The notes beneath the pieces were generated by a model. The model was not told the origin of the DNA. It ran no database searches and saw only the letters and a program-made list of their open reading frames with translations. Below are positions 41,034 to 49,391 of a stretch of 64,000 bases of DNA, one piece after another; position 1 is the stretch's first letter; every line of letters begins with the position of its first letter. A program made the translations under genes and the position numbers. Origin of the DNA: Humidesulfovibrio sp964446455 (GTDB lineage Bacteria > Desulfobacterota > Desulfovibrionia > Desulfovibrionales > Desulfovibrionaceae); contig CAYUOW010000001.1 in the NCBI GenBank assembly GCA_964446455.1, positions 46,913 through 110,912 of the forward strand, given 5' to 3'.

Positions 41034-44000
41034 CTAGCCCAGCTTGAGCCTGGGCGCGGCGGACTTCTTGGGCATGAAGACCCGCAACTGGACCTGCTGG
41101 GTGATGGGCTTCACCAGCGATTCCCGCAGGAAGGCCAGGGGCGCCTTTTGCAAGGTCAGGGACGGGTTGTCGAAGCTCTGGCAGAACACCTCGCCCCAAT
41201 TGGTGGTGTACAGCACCGTCACCGTGACGATCTTGTTCTTGTCCGTGGGCACGGGCAGGTTGGCGATGAGATAGGCCCGCGTCACGCGCTCCGGCTGGAG
41301 GTATTCGTCCAGGTCCGGCTCCAGGGTCTCGCGCCGGGGGAAGAAGGCCGCAAGATCCGCCAGCAGCGCCTGCAGGTCGAGCAGGGCGATGGGCGCGAGG
41401 CTGCGCTCCGCCTGCACGGTCTGCTTGGGGTCGTACAGCCCGTTGAACAGAAGCCAGGCCAGCAGGCGAACCACGTCCACATCGCGCCGGATGGGCGCCA
41501 GCGATTCCACGGCGGCCTTGCCCGCGTCCTTGTCCTTGCCCTTCACGGCCCAGATGGTGCGCTTGCCCGGGGCCTTCTCGGCGTAGAAGAACAGCTCGGT
41601 GAAGGTCAGGTCGTCGGACAGGAAGGGCACCAGGCCCACCTTGTGCGGGTGCTGGGCGAAGTTGGCGGCGATGCGCCGGCCCAGGCGCGTCAGGTCCTCG
41701 GGGCTGATCTGCGCGGCGTTCTTGCCCGCGCGGATGCCCGCCTGGATGCGGCGGTAGGCCGAGATCATGAACTGGTTCACCATGCCGCCCAGGCGCAGGG
41801 CCGAGGCGAAGGCTCCGGCGTCCGGCGGGGCGCTGGGCAGCAGGCCCTGGGCCTCGAATTCCTCGGGCAGGTCCTCCGGCGCCACATCGGCCTTGAGCCG
41901 CAGGCATTCGCCGATGAGGGCCAGGCTTCCCAGGTCCTCCAGCTGGCGGTAGTGCTTGCGGATGGAGGTGAAGAGCGAGAGGTAGGGGTCCACGTCCTCG
42001 GCCAGCCTGCGGCCGCGCAGGCAGGCTTCCTTGATGCGGTCGCACAAGAGGCGCATGTCCCGGGCCTGGCCGGAGTACTTCTCCAAAAGCCCCAGCTTCA
42101 TCACTGACTTGTACGGGCTGTGCAGGGCCTTCACGATCTGCCACAGGCAGGCGCCGAAATATTCCTGGGGCGGAATGGCCTCGGGCTGGCCCAAGTCCAC
42201 CAGTTCGGCCGCGGTGCGCGGCGCCAGCCGGGCCAGTTCGGCCTGCAGGGCCATGGCCTCGGCCTGGGAGGCCGTGGGTTTTGCCGCCCACCACAGGAGG
42301 TCGCGCCCGGCGAGCTTCAGGGCCGTGCGGTAGAATTCCTCTTTCAGGAGCGCGGCCTGGGCCGAGCCGGAACTTTCCTTGTCGCTCATGCCGAAGTTGT
42401 TCTGTCGCACGTCCTCCATGGCCATGGGGAAAAAGTGCAGCTCCAGGCCGTACTGCTCCCAGGCCCAGGACTCCAGGGCCTGCAGCTTCTTGGCCAAGCC
42501 CGCGCGGGCGGCCTCGAAGCCCTCCTGCCCGTCCTTCAGGCCGGGGCCGGGGCGCACGCAGACCCAGCAGTCCACGTCGGAGGTGGGCTTCTGCGCCACG
42601 GAGCCCAGGGAGCCGATGGCGTACACGGCCTCCAGGATCAGGGCCGGCTCGGGCAGATCCTTGGCCGCTTTGGGCAGGGGCTGGTCCGGGAACAGGCGTT
42701 GCAGCAGGGCGCGGTCCTCGCCCGTGGGGGATGCGAGCCTGGTGTGGCCCGCGATGGCGCAGGGCGGCACGGCCACAATCTCCTGGGCGCGTTCGAACAC
42801 GCTGGTGGACAGGAGCGTGGGCAGCAGGCGCAGGAGCTGCCCTTGCGGCTCGGTCAGGCGCTCCAGGGCCAGTTCGCGGCGGCGCTGGTCCTGGCTGCGC
42901 ATGGCGGACAGGGTGCGCCGGGCTTCGTCCACGCGCAGGAAGGCTTCCAGGCCGGCGCGCACAAAGGCCGCGCCGGGGCCGGTTCGCAGGGCCGGGGGCA
43001 GCTCTTCCTGGTTGCGGCAGGCGGTGTCCAGGCAGCGGGCGCGGGTGGCGGCCTCGGCCTGGGCCAGGCGCGGATTGTCCGTGTGGCCGCCCAGCACGGC
43101 AAGGCCGGGGGCGGGCGACCGCGTGAGCCGCAGGTCCAGGCATTCGCAGCCCAGCACGCGGGCGTCGGCCATCTGGCAGGACACCAGTTCCGAATCGCGC
43201 CAGACGCATTTTTCAAGCAAAGCGCCCGAAAGATCGCAGCGTGCAAGGCCCAGGCGGGCCAGGGCGCATTCCAGCACGCGTGTCCCGGTCAGGGCGCAGG
43301 CGCGCAGGGTCAGGGAATCCAGGCGGGTTTTGACCAGGCCGGCCCCGGCCAGGCTGGTGTCCGCAAAGGTGCAGCCGCCCATGGCGCAGGCCTCGAAGCT
43401 CACGCGGGAGAGGTCGCAGGCCTCGAAGGTCACGCTCCTCATGCTGCAGCCCCGGAACCGGCTGTGGGAGAGGTCCACGCCGGAAAACACGCAGTTCTGG
43501 AAGGTGCAGTCCTCGAAGTCGCACTGGCTGAGCAGCGCGCCGCTTACGCGCACACGGCGGAAGACCACGCCGGAGAAACGGCAGCGCGAGAGGTCCGAGC
43601 CGCTCACCGTGGCGCCTTCCAGCAGTTCGTCGAGGAGGGTGGCGTGCGGGAATTCCTGGTCCCTGGACATGCCCGCCGTGCTCTTCAGCACTTCGGCCAG
43701 GGATTGGCGGCGATTGCCGGCGCCCTTGGGCAGGGGCGAGGCCGGGCCCACGGGCAGGCGTTTGGTCATCCAGGCGGTGGTGTTGAACAGCGGCGGCGCA
43801 TCGTCGCCGGGCCGGGGGCGCAGAAGTGCGGACAGGGCCAGGGCCGCCGGGCCGGACATGTCGGTGAGGCCAAGCTCCGGGCCCAGCACCTTGGCCGCGC
43901 GGCGCAGGAAGTCCGGCTCCAGGGTGGCCAGGGCGGAGAGCAGCCGTGCCTGCACGGCCCCGTGGGCGTCCTCGGGCAGGGCGGCCAGCAGGGACTCCAC

Positions 44001-44945
44001 CCCCAGACGCGGCAAAAGGGGCAGCAAGCGCTGGGCCGCGGCCGCGTATACCCCGCCGCTGCCCAGCAGGTCGGCCAGCATGAGGCCGAGCATCTCCGGT
44101 TCGGTGCGGGCCGCGCCCAAAAGCCGTTCCGGGGCCTCGGGCAGCAGGGCCAGACGGCGCATTTCTGTCAGCAGGGCGGCGTCGCGCGGCTCCAGGTCGG
44201 GCGGCGCGGCCAGCAGGGGCGGCATGCGGCTGGGGCCTTCCGCCCCGGCGGTGCGCAGGGCGTAGGCCAGGGCCTCGGTGTGCAGGCTGGGCAGGGCCAG
44301 GGTCTCGGCGGCCAGCAGCAGGGATTCGGCCTTGGAAGGGGAAGGGCTGCCCACAAAGGCGGCCGGGAGGCGTTCCGCCAGCCCCGCGGCCAGCAGCGCA
44401 TCGCGCAGGGGCCGGGCCAGGGTGGCGCCGTCTCCGGCCACGGAGGGCGCCAGGGTTCTGAGGAACAGCAGGGCCTCGCGCATGTCCAGCCGGCCCGGCG
44501 CGGGCAGCAGCGAGCGCAGCCATGCGGCCAACTGCTTGTCCTCGGCCGGGCAGTCCAGCAGCAGGTCGTTCAGAAGGGACAGGAAATCGTGCCCGGGCAA
44601 GGCCAGCAGCAGGGCGGAGAACTGCGGCAGCGGCAGCGCGCGCGACTGCACGTACTGGGCGGCGTACACGCGGCCCATGCGCCCGGCCATGGCCAGGAAC
44701 TGAAACAGGCGGTAGGAGAGCACGGGGTCGCGCTGGCTGCGCAGCAGGGCCCCAAACAGGAACACGCATTCTCCGGCCGCGGCGGCCTCGTCGCCCAGGG
44801 CCGGGTGCCGCGCGGCGCCTCCGGCTCCGGGCAGGGCGTCCTGTGCGTGGGCGATGAGGCCGGGCAGCGTCTTGGCCGCATCGGCATCGCCCACGCGCAG
44901 AAAGCGGCGCAGGGTCGCAGCCGTATTGTGCAGGCTGTGGCTCAT
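41034..44945 (-). CDS. cyaA: Class I adenylate cyclase fused to helical and pentapeptide-repeat domains
   Basis: A 1303-residue protein. Residues 1 to about 380 are Leu/Ala-rich helices of HEAT-like look. About 448-608 form a pentapeptide-repeat block (CDFEDCTFQNCVFSGVDLSH and many more). The C-terminal half (about 740-1303) is a class I adenylate cyclase: IGSLGSVAQKPTSDVDCWVC has both catalytic aspartates, then NNFGMSDKESSGSAQAALLK and SPYKSVMKLGLLEKYS. E. coli CyaA is about 850 residues and lacks the pentapeptide block. A cyclic-nucleotide-binding protein lies 1.7 kb upstream. Predicted to make cAMP in the cytosol. Confidence 0.85.
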   Translation of the reverse strand: MSHSLHNTAATLRRFLRVGDADAAKTLPGLIAHAQDALPGAGGAARHPALGDEAAAAGECVFLFGALLRSQRDPVLSYRLFQFLAMAGRMGRVYAAQYVQSRALPLPQFSALLLALPGHDFLSLLNDLLLDCPAEDKQLAAWLRSLLPAPGRLDMREALLFLRTLAPSVAGDGATLARPLRDALLAAGLAERLPAAFVGSPSPSKAESLLLAAETLALPSLHTEALAYALRTAGAEGPSRMPPLLAAPPDLEPRDAALLTEMRRLALLPEAPERLLGAARTEPEMLGLMLADLLGSGGVYAAAAQRLLPLLPRLGVESLLAALPEDAHGAVQARLLSALATLEPDFLRRAAKVLGPELGLTDMSGPAALALSALLRPRPGDDAPPLFNTTAWMTKRLPVGPASPLPKGAGNRRQSLAEVLKSTAGMSRDQEFPHATLLDELLEGATVSGSDLSRCRFSGVVFRRVRVSGALLSQCDFEDCTFQNCVFSGVDLSHSRFRGCSMRSVTFEACDLSRVSFEACAMGGCTFADTSLAGAGLVKTRLDSLTLRACALTGTRVLECALARLGLARCDLSGALLEKCVWRDSELVSCQMADARVLGCECLDLRLTRSPAPGLAVLGGHTDNPRLAQAEAATRARCLDTACRNQEELPPALRTGPGAAFVRAGLEAFLRVDEARRTLSAMRSQDQRRRELALERLTEPQGQLLRLLPTLLSTSVFERAQEIVAVPPCAIAGHTRLASPTGEDRALLQRLFPDQPLPKAAKDLPEPALILEAVYAIGSLGSVAQKPTSDVDCWVCVRPGPGLKDGQEGFEAARAGLAKKLQALESWAWEQYGLELHFFPMAMEDVRQNNFGMSDKESSGSAQAALLKEEFYRTALKLAGRDLLWWAAKPTASQAEAMALQAELARLAPRTAAELVDLGQPEAIPPQEYFGACLWQIVKALHSPYKSVMKLGLLEKYSGQARDMRLLCDRIKEACLRGRRLAEDVDPYLSLFTSIRKHYRQLEDLGSLALIGECLRLKADVAPEDLPEEFEAQGLLPSAPPDAGAFASALRLGGMVNQFMISAYRRIQAGIRAGKNAAQISPEDLTRLGRRIAANFAQHPHKVGLVPFLSDDLTFTELFFYAEKAPGKRTIWAVKGKDKDAGKAAVESLAPIRRDVDVVRLLAWLLFNGLYDPKQTVQAERSLAPIALLDLQALLADLAAFFPRRETLEPDLDEYLQPERVTRAYLIANLPVPTDKNKIVTVTVLYTTNWGEVFCQSFDNPSLTLQKAPLAFLRESLVKPITQQVQLRVFMPKKSAAPRLKLG

Positions 44946-45027
44946 GGGCGCGGCGCGTCCTGTCCTGCCGCCGGGCTGGCATCGGCCATTGTTCTCAATC
45001 CCTTGTCCTCCACCCTCATGCGCGGAC

Positions 45028-46680
45028 TTATGCTCCGGCCGCGCGGAAGGCCGCGTTGACGATGCCCTGGGCCTCGCCCTTCAGGCGTTCCAGGTGCTCG
45101 CGTCCCAGAAAGCTTTCGGCGTAGATCTTGTAGATGTTCTCCGTGCCGGAGGGCCGGGCGGCGAACCAGCCGTTTTTCGCCACCACCTTGAGCCCGCCGA
45201 TGTCGGCCCCGTTGCCCGGCGCGCGGGTGAGGCGCGCGGTGATGGCCTCGCCCGCCAGGGTGTCGGCCGCGACCATGTCCGGGGTCAGGCGCTTGAAGGC
45301 CGCCTTCTGGGCCGGGGTGGCGGGTGCGTCGAGCCGTTCGTAGACCGGGCTGCCGAAGCGCGCCTCAAGCTCGGCGTAGGTCTCGCCCGGCTCGCGGCCG
45401 GTCTGGGCGGTGATTTCCGCGGCCAAAAGGCCCATGATGATGCCGTCCTTGTCCGTGGTCCACACGCTGCCGTCCTTGCGCAGGAAGCTCGCCCCGGCGC
45501 TTTCCTCGCCGCCGAAGCCGTAGGACCCGTCGATCAGGCCCTCCACGAACCACTTGAAGCCCACGGGCACCTCGGAGAGCCTGCGGCCCAGGCTCGCGGC
45601 CACGCGGTCGATCATGGAGCTCGAGACCACGGTCTTGCCCACGGCGGCGTCTTCGCGCCAGCCGGGCCGGTTGCGGAACAGGTAGTCCACCGCCACGGAG
45701 AGGTAGTGGTTGGGATTCAGCAGGCCATGGCTGCGCGTCACGATGCCGTGGCGGTCGAAGTCCGGGTCGTTGCCGAAGGCCACGTCGAAGTCGTCCTTGA
45801 GGCCGATGAGCCCCTGCATGGCGTAGGGCGAGGAGCAGTCCATGCGGATCTTGCCGTCCTTGTCCACGGTCATGAACGAAAAGGTGGGGTCCACGGTCTT
45901 GTTGACCACGGTGAGATTGAGCCCCCAGCGCTCGGCGATGGGCTCCAGGAACCCCACGCCGGAGCCGCCCAGGGGATCGGCCCCGATCTTGAGCCCCGCC
46001 CCGGCAATGGCCTCCATGTCCAGGATGTTGCCCAGGTCGTCCACATAGGGGCGGATGTAGTCGTAAAGGTGTGTGGTTCCGGCCTTCATGGCGCGCTCGA
46101 AGGGCATGCGCCTGACCGGGGCCAGCTTGAGCTTCAGTATCTCGTTGGCGCGGTCCTGGATGGCCTTGGTTGTGGCCGTGTCGGCCGGGCCGCCCTCGGG
46201 TGGGTTGTACTTGAAGCCGCCGTCCCGGGGGGGATTGTGCGAGGGGGTGACCACCACGCCGTCGGCCTTGGCCCCGGCCGAACCGCGGTTGTGGGTCAGG
46301 ATGGCGTGGGAGATGACCGGCGTGGGCGTGAAGCCCAGGCCCTGCTGGACCATCACCGTGACGCCGTTGGCGGCGAAGACCTCAAGGGCCGTCTCCAGCG
46401 CGGGCAGGGAAAGGGCATGGGTGTCCATGCCCATGTAAAGCGGGCCGCTGATGCCGGCGCCCGCGCGGTGCTCGCAGATGGCCTGGCTGATGGCCAGGAT
46501 GTGGTCCTCGTTGAAGCTGCCCTCCGCGCTGGTGCCGCGGTGGCCGGAGGTGCCGAAGCTCACCTGCTGGGCCGGGTCGAGGGGATCCGGGCGCACGGCG
46601 GTGTAGTCGGCCAGCAGGCGCGGGATGTCTGCGAGGATCTCCTTGGGGGCGGGCTTGCCCGCAAGCGGATGTACGGCCAT
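45028..46680 (-). CDS. pgm: Phosphoglucomutase, alpha-D-glucose phosphate-specific
   Basis: A 550-residue phosphohexomutase interconverting glucose 1- and 6-phosphate. The phosphoserine loop is VVTPSHNPPRDGGFKYNPP (about 145), the Mg-binding loop GNDPDFDRHGIV, the sugar-binding GGEESAGASFLR and the phosphate-binding RPSGTENIYKIYAESF near the C-terminus. Length fits the Pgm (not ManB/GlmM) branch. It follows the cNMP-binding gene at 19 bp on the same strand. Confidence 0.95.
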   Translation of the reverse strand: MAVHPLAGKPAPKEILADIPRLLADYTAVRPDPLDPAQQVSFGTSGHRGTSAEGSFNEDHILAISQAICEHRAGAGISGPLYMGMDTHALSLPALETALEVFAANGVTVMVQQGLGFTPTPVISHAILTHNRGSAGAKADGVVVTPSHNPPRDGGFKYNPPEGGPADTATTKAIQDRANEILKLKLAPVRRMPFERAMKAGTTHLYDYIRPYVDDLGNILDMEAIAGAGLKIGADPLGGSGVGFLEPIAERWGLNLTVVNKTVDPTFSFMTVDKDGKIRMDCSSPYAMQGLIGLKDDFDVAFGNDPDFDRHGIVTRSHGLLNPNHYLSVAVDYLFRNRPGWREDAAVGKTVVSSSMIDRVAASLGRRLSEVPVGFKWFVEGLIDGSYGFGGEESAGASFLRKDGSVWTTDKDGIIMGLLAAEITAQTGREPGETYAELEARFGSPVYERLDAPATPAQKAAFKRLTPDMVAADTLAGEAITARLTRAPGNGADIGGLKVVAKNGWFAARPSGTENIYKIYAESFLGREHLERLKGEAQGIVNAAFRAAGA

Positions 46681-46699
46681 GGGCGGCTCCAGGATTGTG

Positions 46700-47188
46700 T
46701 TACGGTTTGAGGTTGCAGCGCCGGGAAAGCTCCGCCAGCTTCTCGTCCATCTCGCGCAGACGCACGGCCATTATCTCGCAGAAGATCCGGTAGAACACGG
46801 ACTGCACCGCGCATCGGTCGGCGCCCTCCAGCCGCTCGAAGATGGAGGCGTCCATGGCGATGCACAGGGCGGGCTTGAGGGCCTTGATGGTGGCCGAGCG
46901 CGGGCTGCCGTCCACTATGCCCATCTCGCCGAACACGTCTCCCAGGCGGCGGATGACGCCCACCTGCACCCCCTTGTGGGTGATGGAGAGCTCTCCCTGC
47001 ACGAGAAAATAGATCCAGCTGTCGTATTCCCCCTCATGGATGAGGGTGTCCCCCGCCTCGTAGCGGCGCAGGCGGGAGAGCTTCATTACAGCCAGAATCT
47101 GCCCTTCGTCCAGTGGGGAGAAGGCCGGAATGCGGCGCAACTGTTCCAGTATCTCGTCGTTGCTGGGATCGAATTCTCGCTCCTGCAT
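46700..47188 (-). CDS. Cyclic-nucleotide-binding domain protein without DNA-binding domain
   Basis: A 162-residue protein consisting of one CRP-type cNMP-binding domain: LRRYEAGDTLIHEGEYDSWIYFLVQGELSI and GDVFGEMGIVDGSPRSATIKA, the phosphate-binding cassette with Arg. No helix-turn-helix follows; the C-terminus is helical (RLREMDEKLAELSRRC). It could bind cAMP made by the neighbouring cyclase and act on a partner protein. ATG at 47188 is preferred; the upstream extension is not conserved-looking. Confidence 0.82.
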   Translation of the reverse strand: MQEREFDPSNDEILEQLRRIPAFSPLDEGQILAVMKLSRLRRYEAGDTLIHEGEYDSWIYFLVQGELSITHKGVQVGVIRRLGDVFGEMGIVDGSPRSATIKALKPALCIAMDASIFERLEGADRCAVQSVFYRIFCEIMAVRLREMDEKLAELSRRCNLKP

Positions 47189-47279
47189 GGTGGCCTCGCG
47201 TGGGGGGAATTTGCATGACCATGCCCGAAACCACTCCAACGGGCAAGAAACAAGGGCTGCGTGTCGCCCTGTCCGCCAA

Positions 47280-48296
47280 TCAGACCGAGAGCAGGCCGGC
47301 AAGGCGGGTGAACTGGGCCCGCAGCGTTTCCGGAAGGCGCACGTCCTTGTCCGTGACGAGCATTCCGAACGCGCGCGAAACCTCGTCGCGCACGGTGTTC
47401 TCGTTTTCGCGCCGCCAGCGCGGCACGCCCTGGCGCAGGGCGTTTTCCGCCAGGGAGATGATGCGCTTGGCCCTGGCCAGGCTGGAATGCCTGGAGCGCA
47501 CCTTGTCGCGTCCGCAGCGGGCGATCTCCGCCAGGGCGTGATCGCCCAGGGCGCGCAGGGCCGTCGCCGCCGCGCCTGCCGCGTCGCCGCGCGCGTAGAC
47601 GAACATGTCCTCGCCCGGGGTGAAGAGTTCGCGCAGCCCGTTTTCGCAATCCTCGGTCAGCAGGGCCGCGCCGCAGCCCATGGCCTGGAAGATGCGGAAG
47701 TTCAGCTCGCCCACGGCGCACTGGTTGAGCACGATGCGGCTGCGGGCGAACAGCGGATGGTAGTCGCCCCGCATGAGCACCAGCGGCGCGGCGCGGCGGA
47801 AGGCATCCAGGAAGGGCTTGCGCATGGGATTGATGGGCGGGTCCGGGGTGCCCACGAAGCAGACCGGGATGTCGCGCTCCAGGCCCGGGTCGCGGTCCGC
47901 GGCCTCGTCGCAGAAGAGCGGGAACCACTCGGCCCGGCGGGGCAGGTTCGGGTCCTGGAACATGGGCAGGTAGTCCTTCTGGGCGGCCAGCAGCAGGTCA
48001 TAGCTGGCGCTCATGGGCACGTGCCAGGGGTTGCAGTACTGGTCGATGGAGAAACCGGCGGTGACGCAGGGCAGGGTCTCCAGTCCGAGCACCAGGGGCG
48101 GGCGGCACTCGTCGCACCACAGGGCCAGGTCGGGCTTGAAGTCCCGCGACTCCATGAGGCTCCACAGGCCCTTGGTCGAGAGCATTTCCTCCAGCTGAAC
48201 GTCGTAGCCGGGCCCCTGCCCGATGGTCAGCACCTCGTGCCCCATCTGGCGGAAGTCGTTTACGAAATACCGTCCCTCGACGTTCAGGATTTTCAT
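47280..48296 (-). CDS. CgeB-like glycosyltransferase
   Basis: A 338-residue GT-B type glycosyltransferase. The N-terminal domain starts MKILNVEGRYFVNDFRQMG; the C-terminal donor domain contains ARSRIVLNQCAVGELNFRIF followed by QAMGCGAALLTEDCENGLRELF, the CgeB/glycosyl-transferases-group-1 pattern. The substrate is unknown; such enzymes decorate spores, flagellins or surface glycans in various bacteria. Divergent from the TPR gene on the other side. Confidence 0.82.
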   Translation of the reverse strand: MKILNVEGRYFVNDFRQMGHEVLTIGQGPGYDVQLEEMLSTKGLWSLMESRDFKPDLALWCDECRPPLVLGLETLPCVTAGFSIDQYCNPWHVPMSASYDLLLAAQKDYLPMFQDPNLPRRAEWFPLFCDEAADRDPGLERDIPVCFVGTPDPPINPMRKPFLDAFRRAAPLVLMRGDYHPLFARSRIVLNQCAVGELNFRIFQAMGCGAALLTEDCENGLRELFTPGEDMFVYARGDAAGAAATALRALGDHALAEIARCGRDKVRSRHSSLARAKRIISLAENALRQGVPRWRRENENTVRDEVSRAFGMLVTDKDVRLPETLRAQFTRLAGLLSV

Positions 48297-48515
48297 TCGA
48301 CCCTCCCCGGCATGCAGATTTGCTTATCATTTCGTAGCAGTGCTTGCTCTGGGGCGCAAGCGCCCGCCGGGGCCGCGCCATGCGCCCGGTGCGGCTTGAT
48401 GCCTGGAATGCTTGATCATGCCGGGAAGCTGGGGTATACGTATAGAATTCCGCCCGGCCCGGAGACGCTGTTTGCGCCCCAAGCCCTGCACCGGCGCGGA
48501 AGGGGGGAGCAGAGC

Positions 48516-49388
48516 ATGGACGCCAGCCCGAAAGTCGTACGCGAACACATCGCCCGTTCCAAATTCTACCTGCAGCGCAAGGACATTTTGCGCAGCCTGC
48601 GCGCCCTGGCCCAGAGCCTGGAGCTTTTGGTCGGGTCGCAGATCTTTGGGCGCGAGCGCATCGAGATCAGCATCCTCATGGAGGAGGCCGTGCGCCTCAT
48701 GGGCGAGCAGGATGTCATCAAGCGCGCGGTGCCCGCCGGGCTTTCCTACAAGAAAGGCCAGGAACGGGAGCTTTCCGCCTGCCTGACGCGCATGGCCGAC
48801 GTGCTGGAGAATCTGCTGGGCAAGGCCGAGGTGGAGGCGCGCCGCAAGCGCATGGCCGAGCTGGACGAACTGGTGCTGGCCGGACAGGCCGAGCTGGACA
48901 AGAAGCAGCCCCTGGAGGCGCGCAAGTTTTTCCGTCGCGCCCTGGACGCCTTCGGCGACGAGCCCGGGCTCATGGTGGACCTGGGCAACCGGCTCATGCT
49001 GGGTGGCCTGGTGTCCGAGGCCGTGGAATATTTTCAGAAAAGCATCGAAACCACGCCCACGGACCAGCGCGCCTACGAGTACCTTGCGCAGTGCCTGGAC
49101 GCCCTGGGCGAGGACCTGAAGGCCGAGGAAGTCCTCAAGGCCGCCATCAAGCGTTTCCGGCCCACGGAGCAGATGCTGGTGCGCCTGGCCAAGGGCGCCC
49201 TGGAGCGCCGCAACTGGGACGAGGCCCTGCTGTACGCCGAGACGGCCCTCAAGGCGAACCCCACCAGCCGCGACGCCAAGAACTACGCCGACACCGCCAG
49301 CCAGCGCCTCTACGGCACCTCGTACACCCCCGGGGTCAGCGAGAAGAAGCCCCGCGGCGGCGCCCCGCGCGAACCCATCGTCCTGTAG
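48516..49388 (+). CDS. Tetratricopeptide-repeat protein
   Basis: A 290-residue protein with an N-terminal helical region (VVREHIARSKFYLQRKDILR) and at least three TPR-like repeats from about residue 125 (LDKKQPLEARKFFRRALDAF, VSEAVEYFQKSIETTPTDQ, NWDEALLYAETALKANP). ATG at 48516 is behind GGGGGAG. No signal peptide. TPRs imply a protein-scaffold role; partners are unknown. It converges on the haem sensor kinase gene, three bases away. Confidence 0.8.
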   Translation: MDASPKVVREHIARSKFYLQRKDILRSLRALAQSLELLVGSQIFGRERIEISILMEEAVRLMGEQDVIKRAVPAGLSYKKGQERELSACLTRMADVLENLLGKAEVEARRKRMAELDELVLAGQAELDKKQPLEARKFFRRALDAFGDEPGLMVDLGNRLMLGGLVSEAVEYFQKSIETTPTDQRAYEYLAQCLDALGEDLKAEEVLKAAIKRFRPTEQMLVRLAKGALERRNWDEALLYAETALKANPTSRDAKNYADTASQRLYGTSYTPGVSEKKPRGGAPREPIVL

Positions 49389-49391
49389 GGG

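Noticed and set aside
41034..44945. Nucleotidyltransferase of the DUF294/GlnD type instead of adenylate cyclase
   Set aside because: The paired GS motif, SDVDCWVC and the SSGSAQAALLK segment together match class I adenylate cyclase better.
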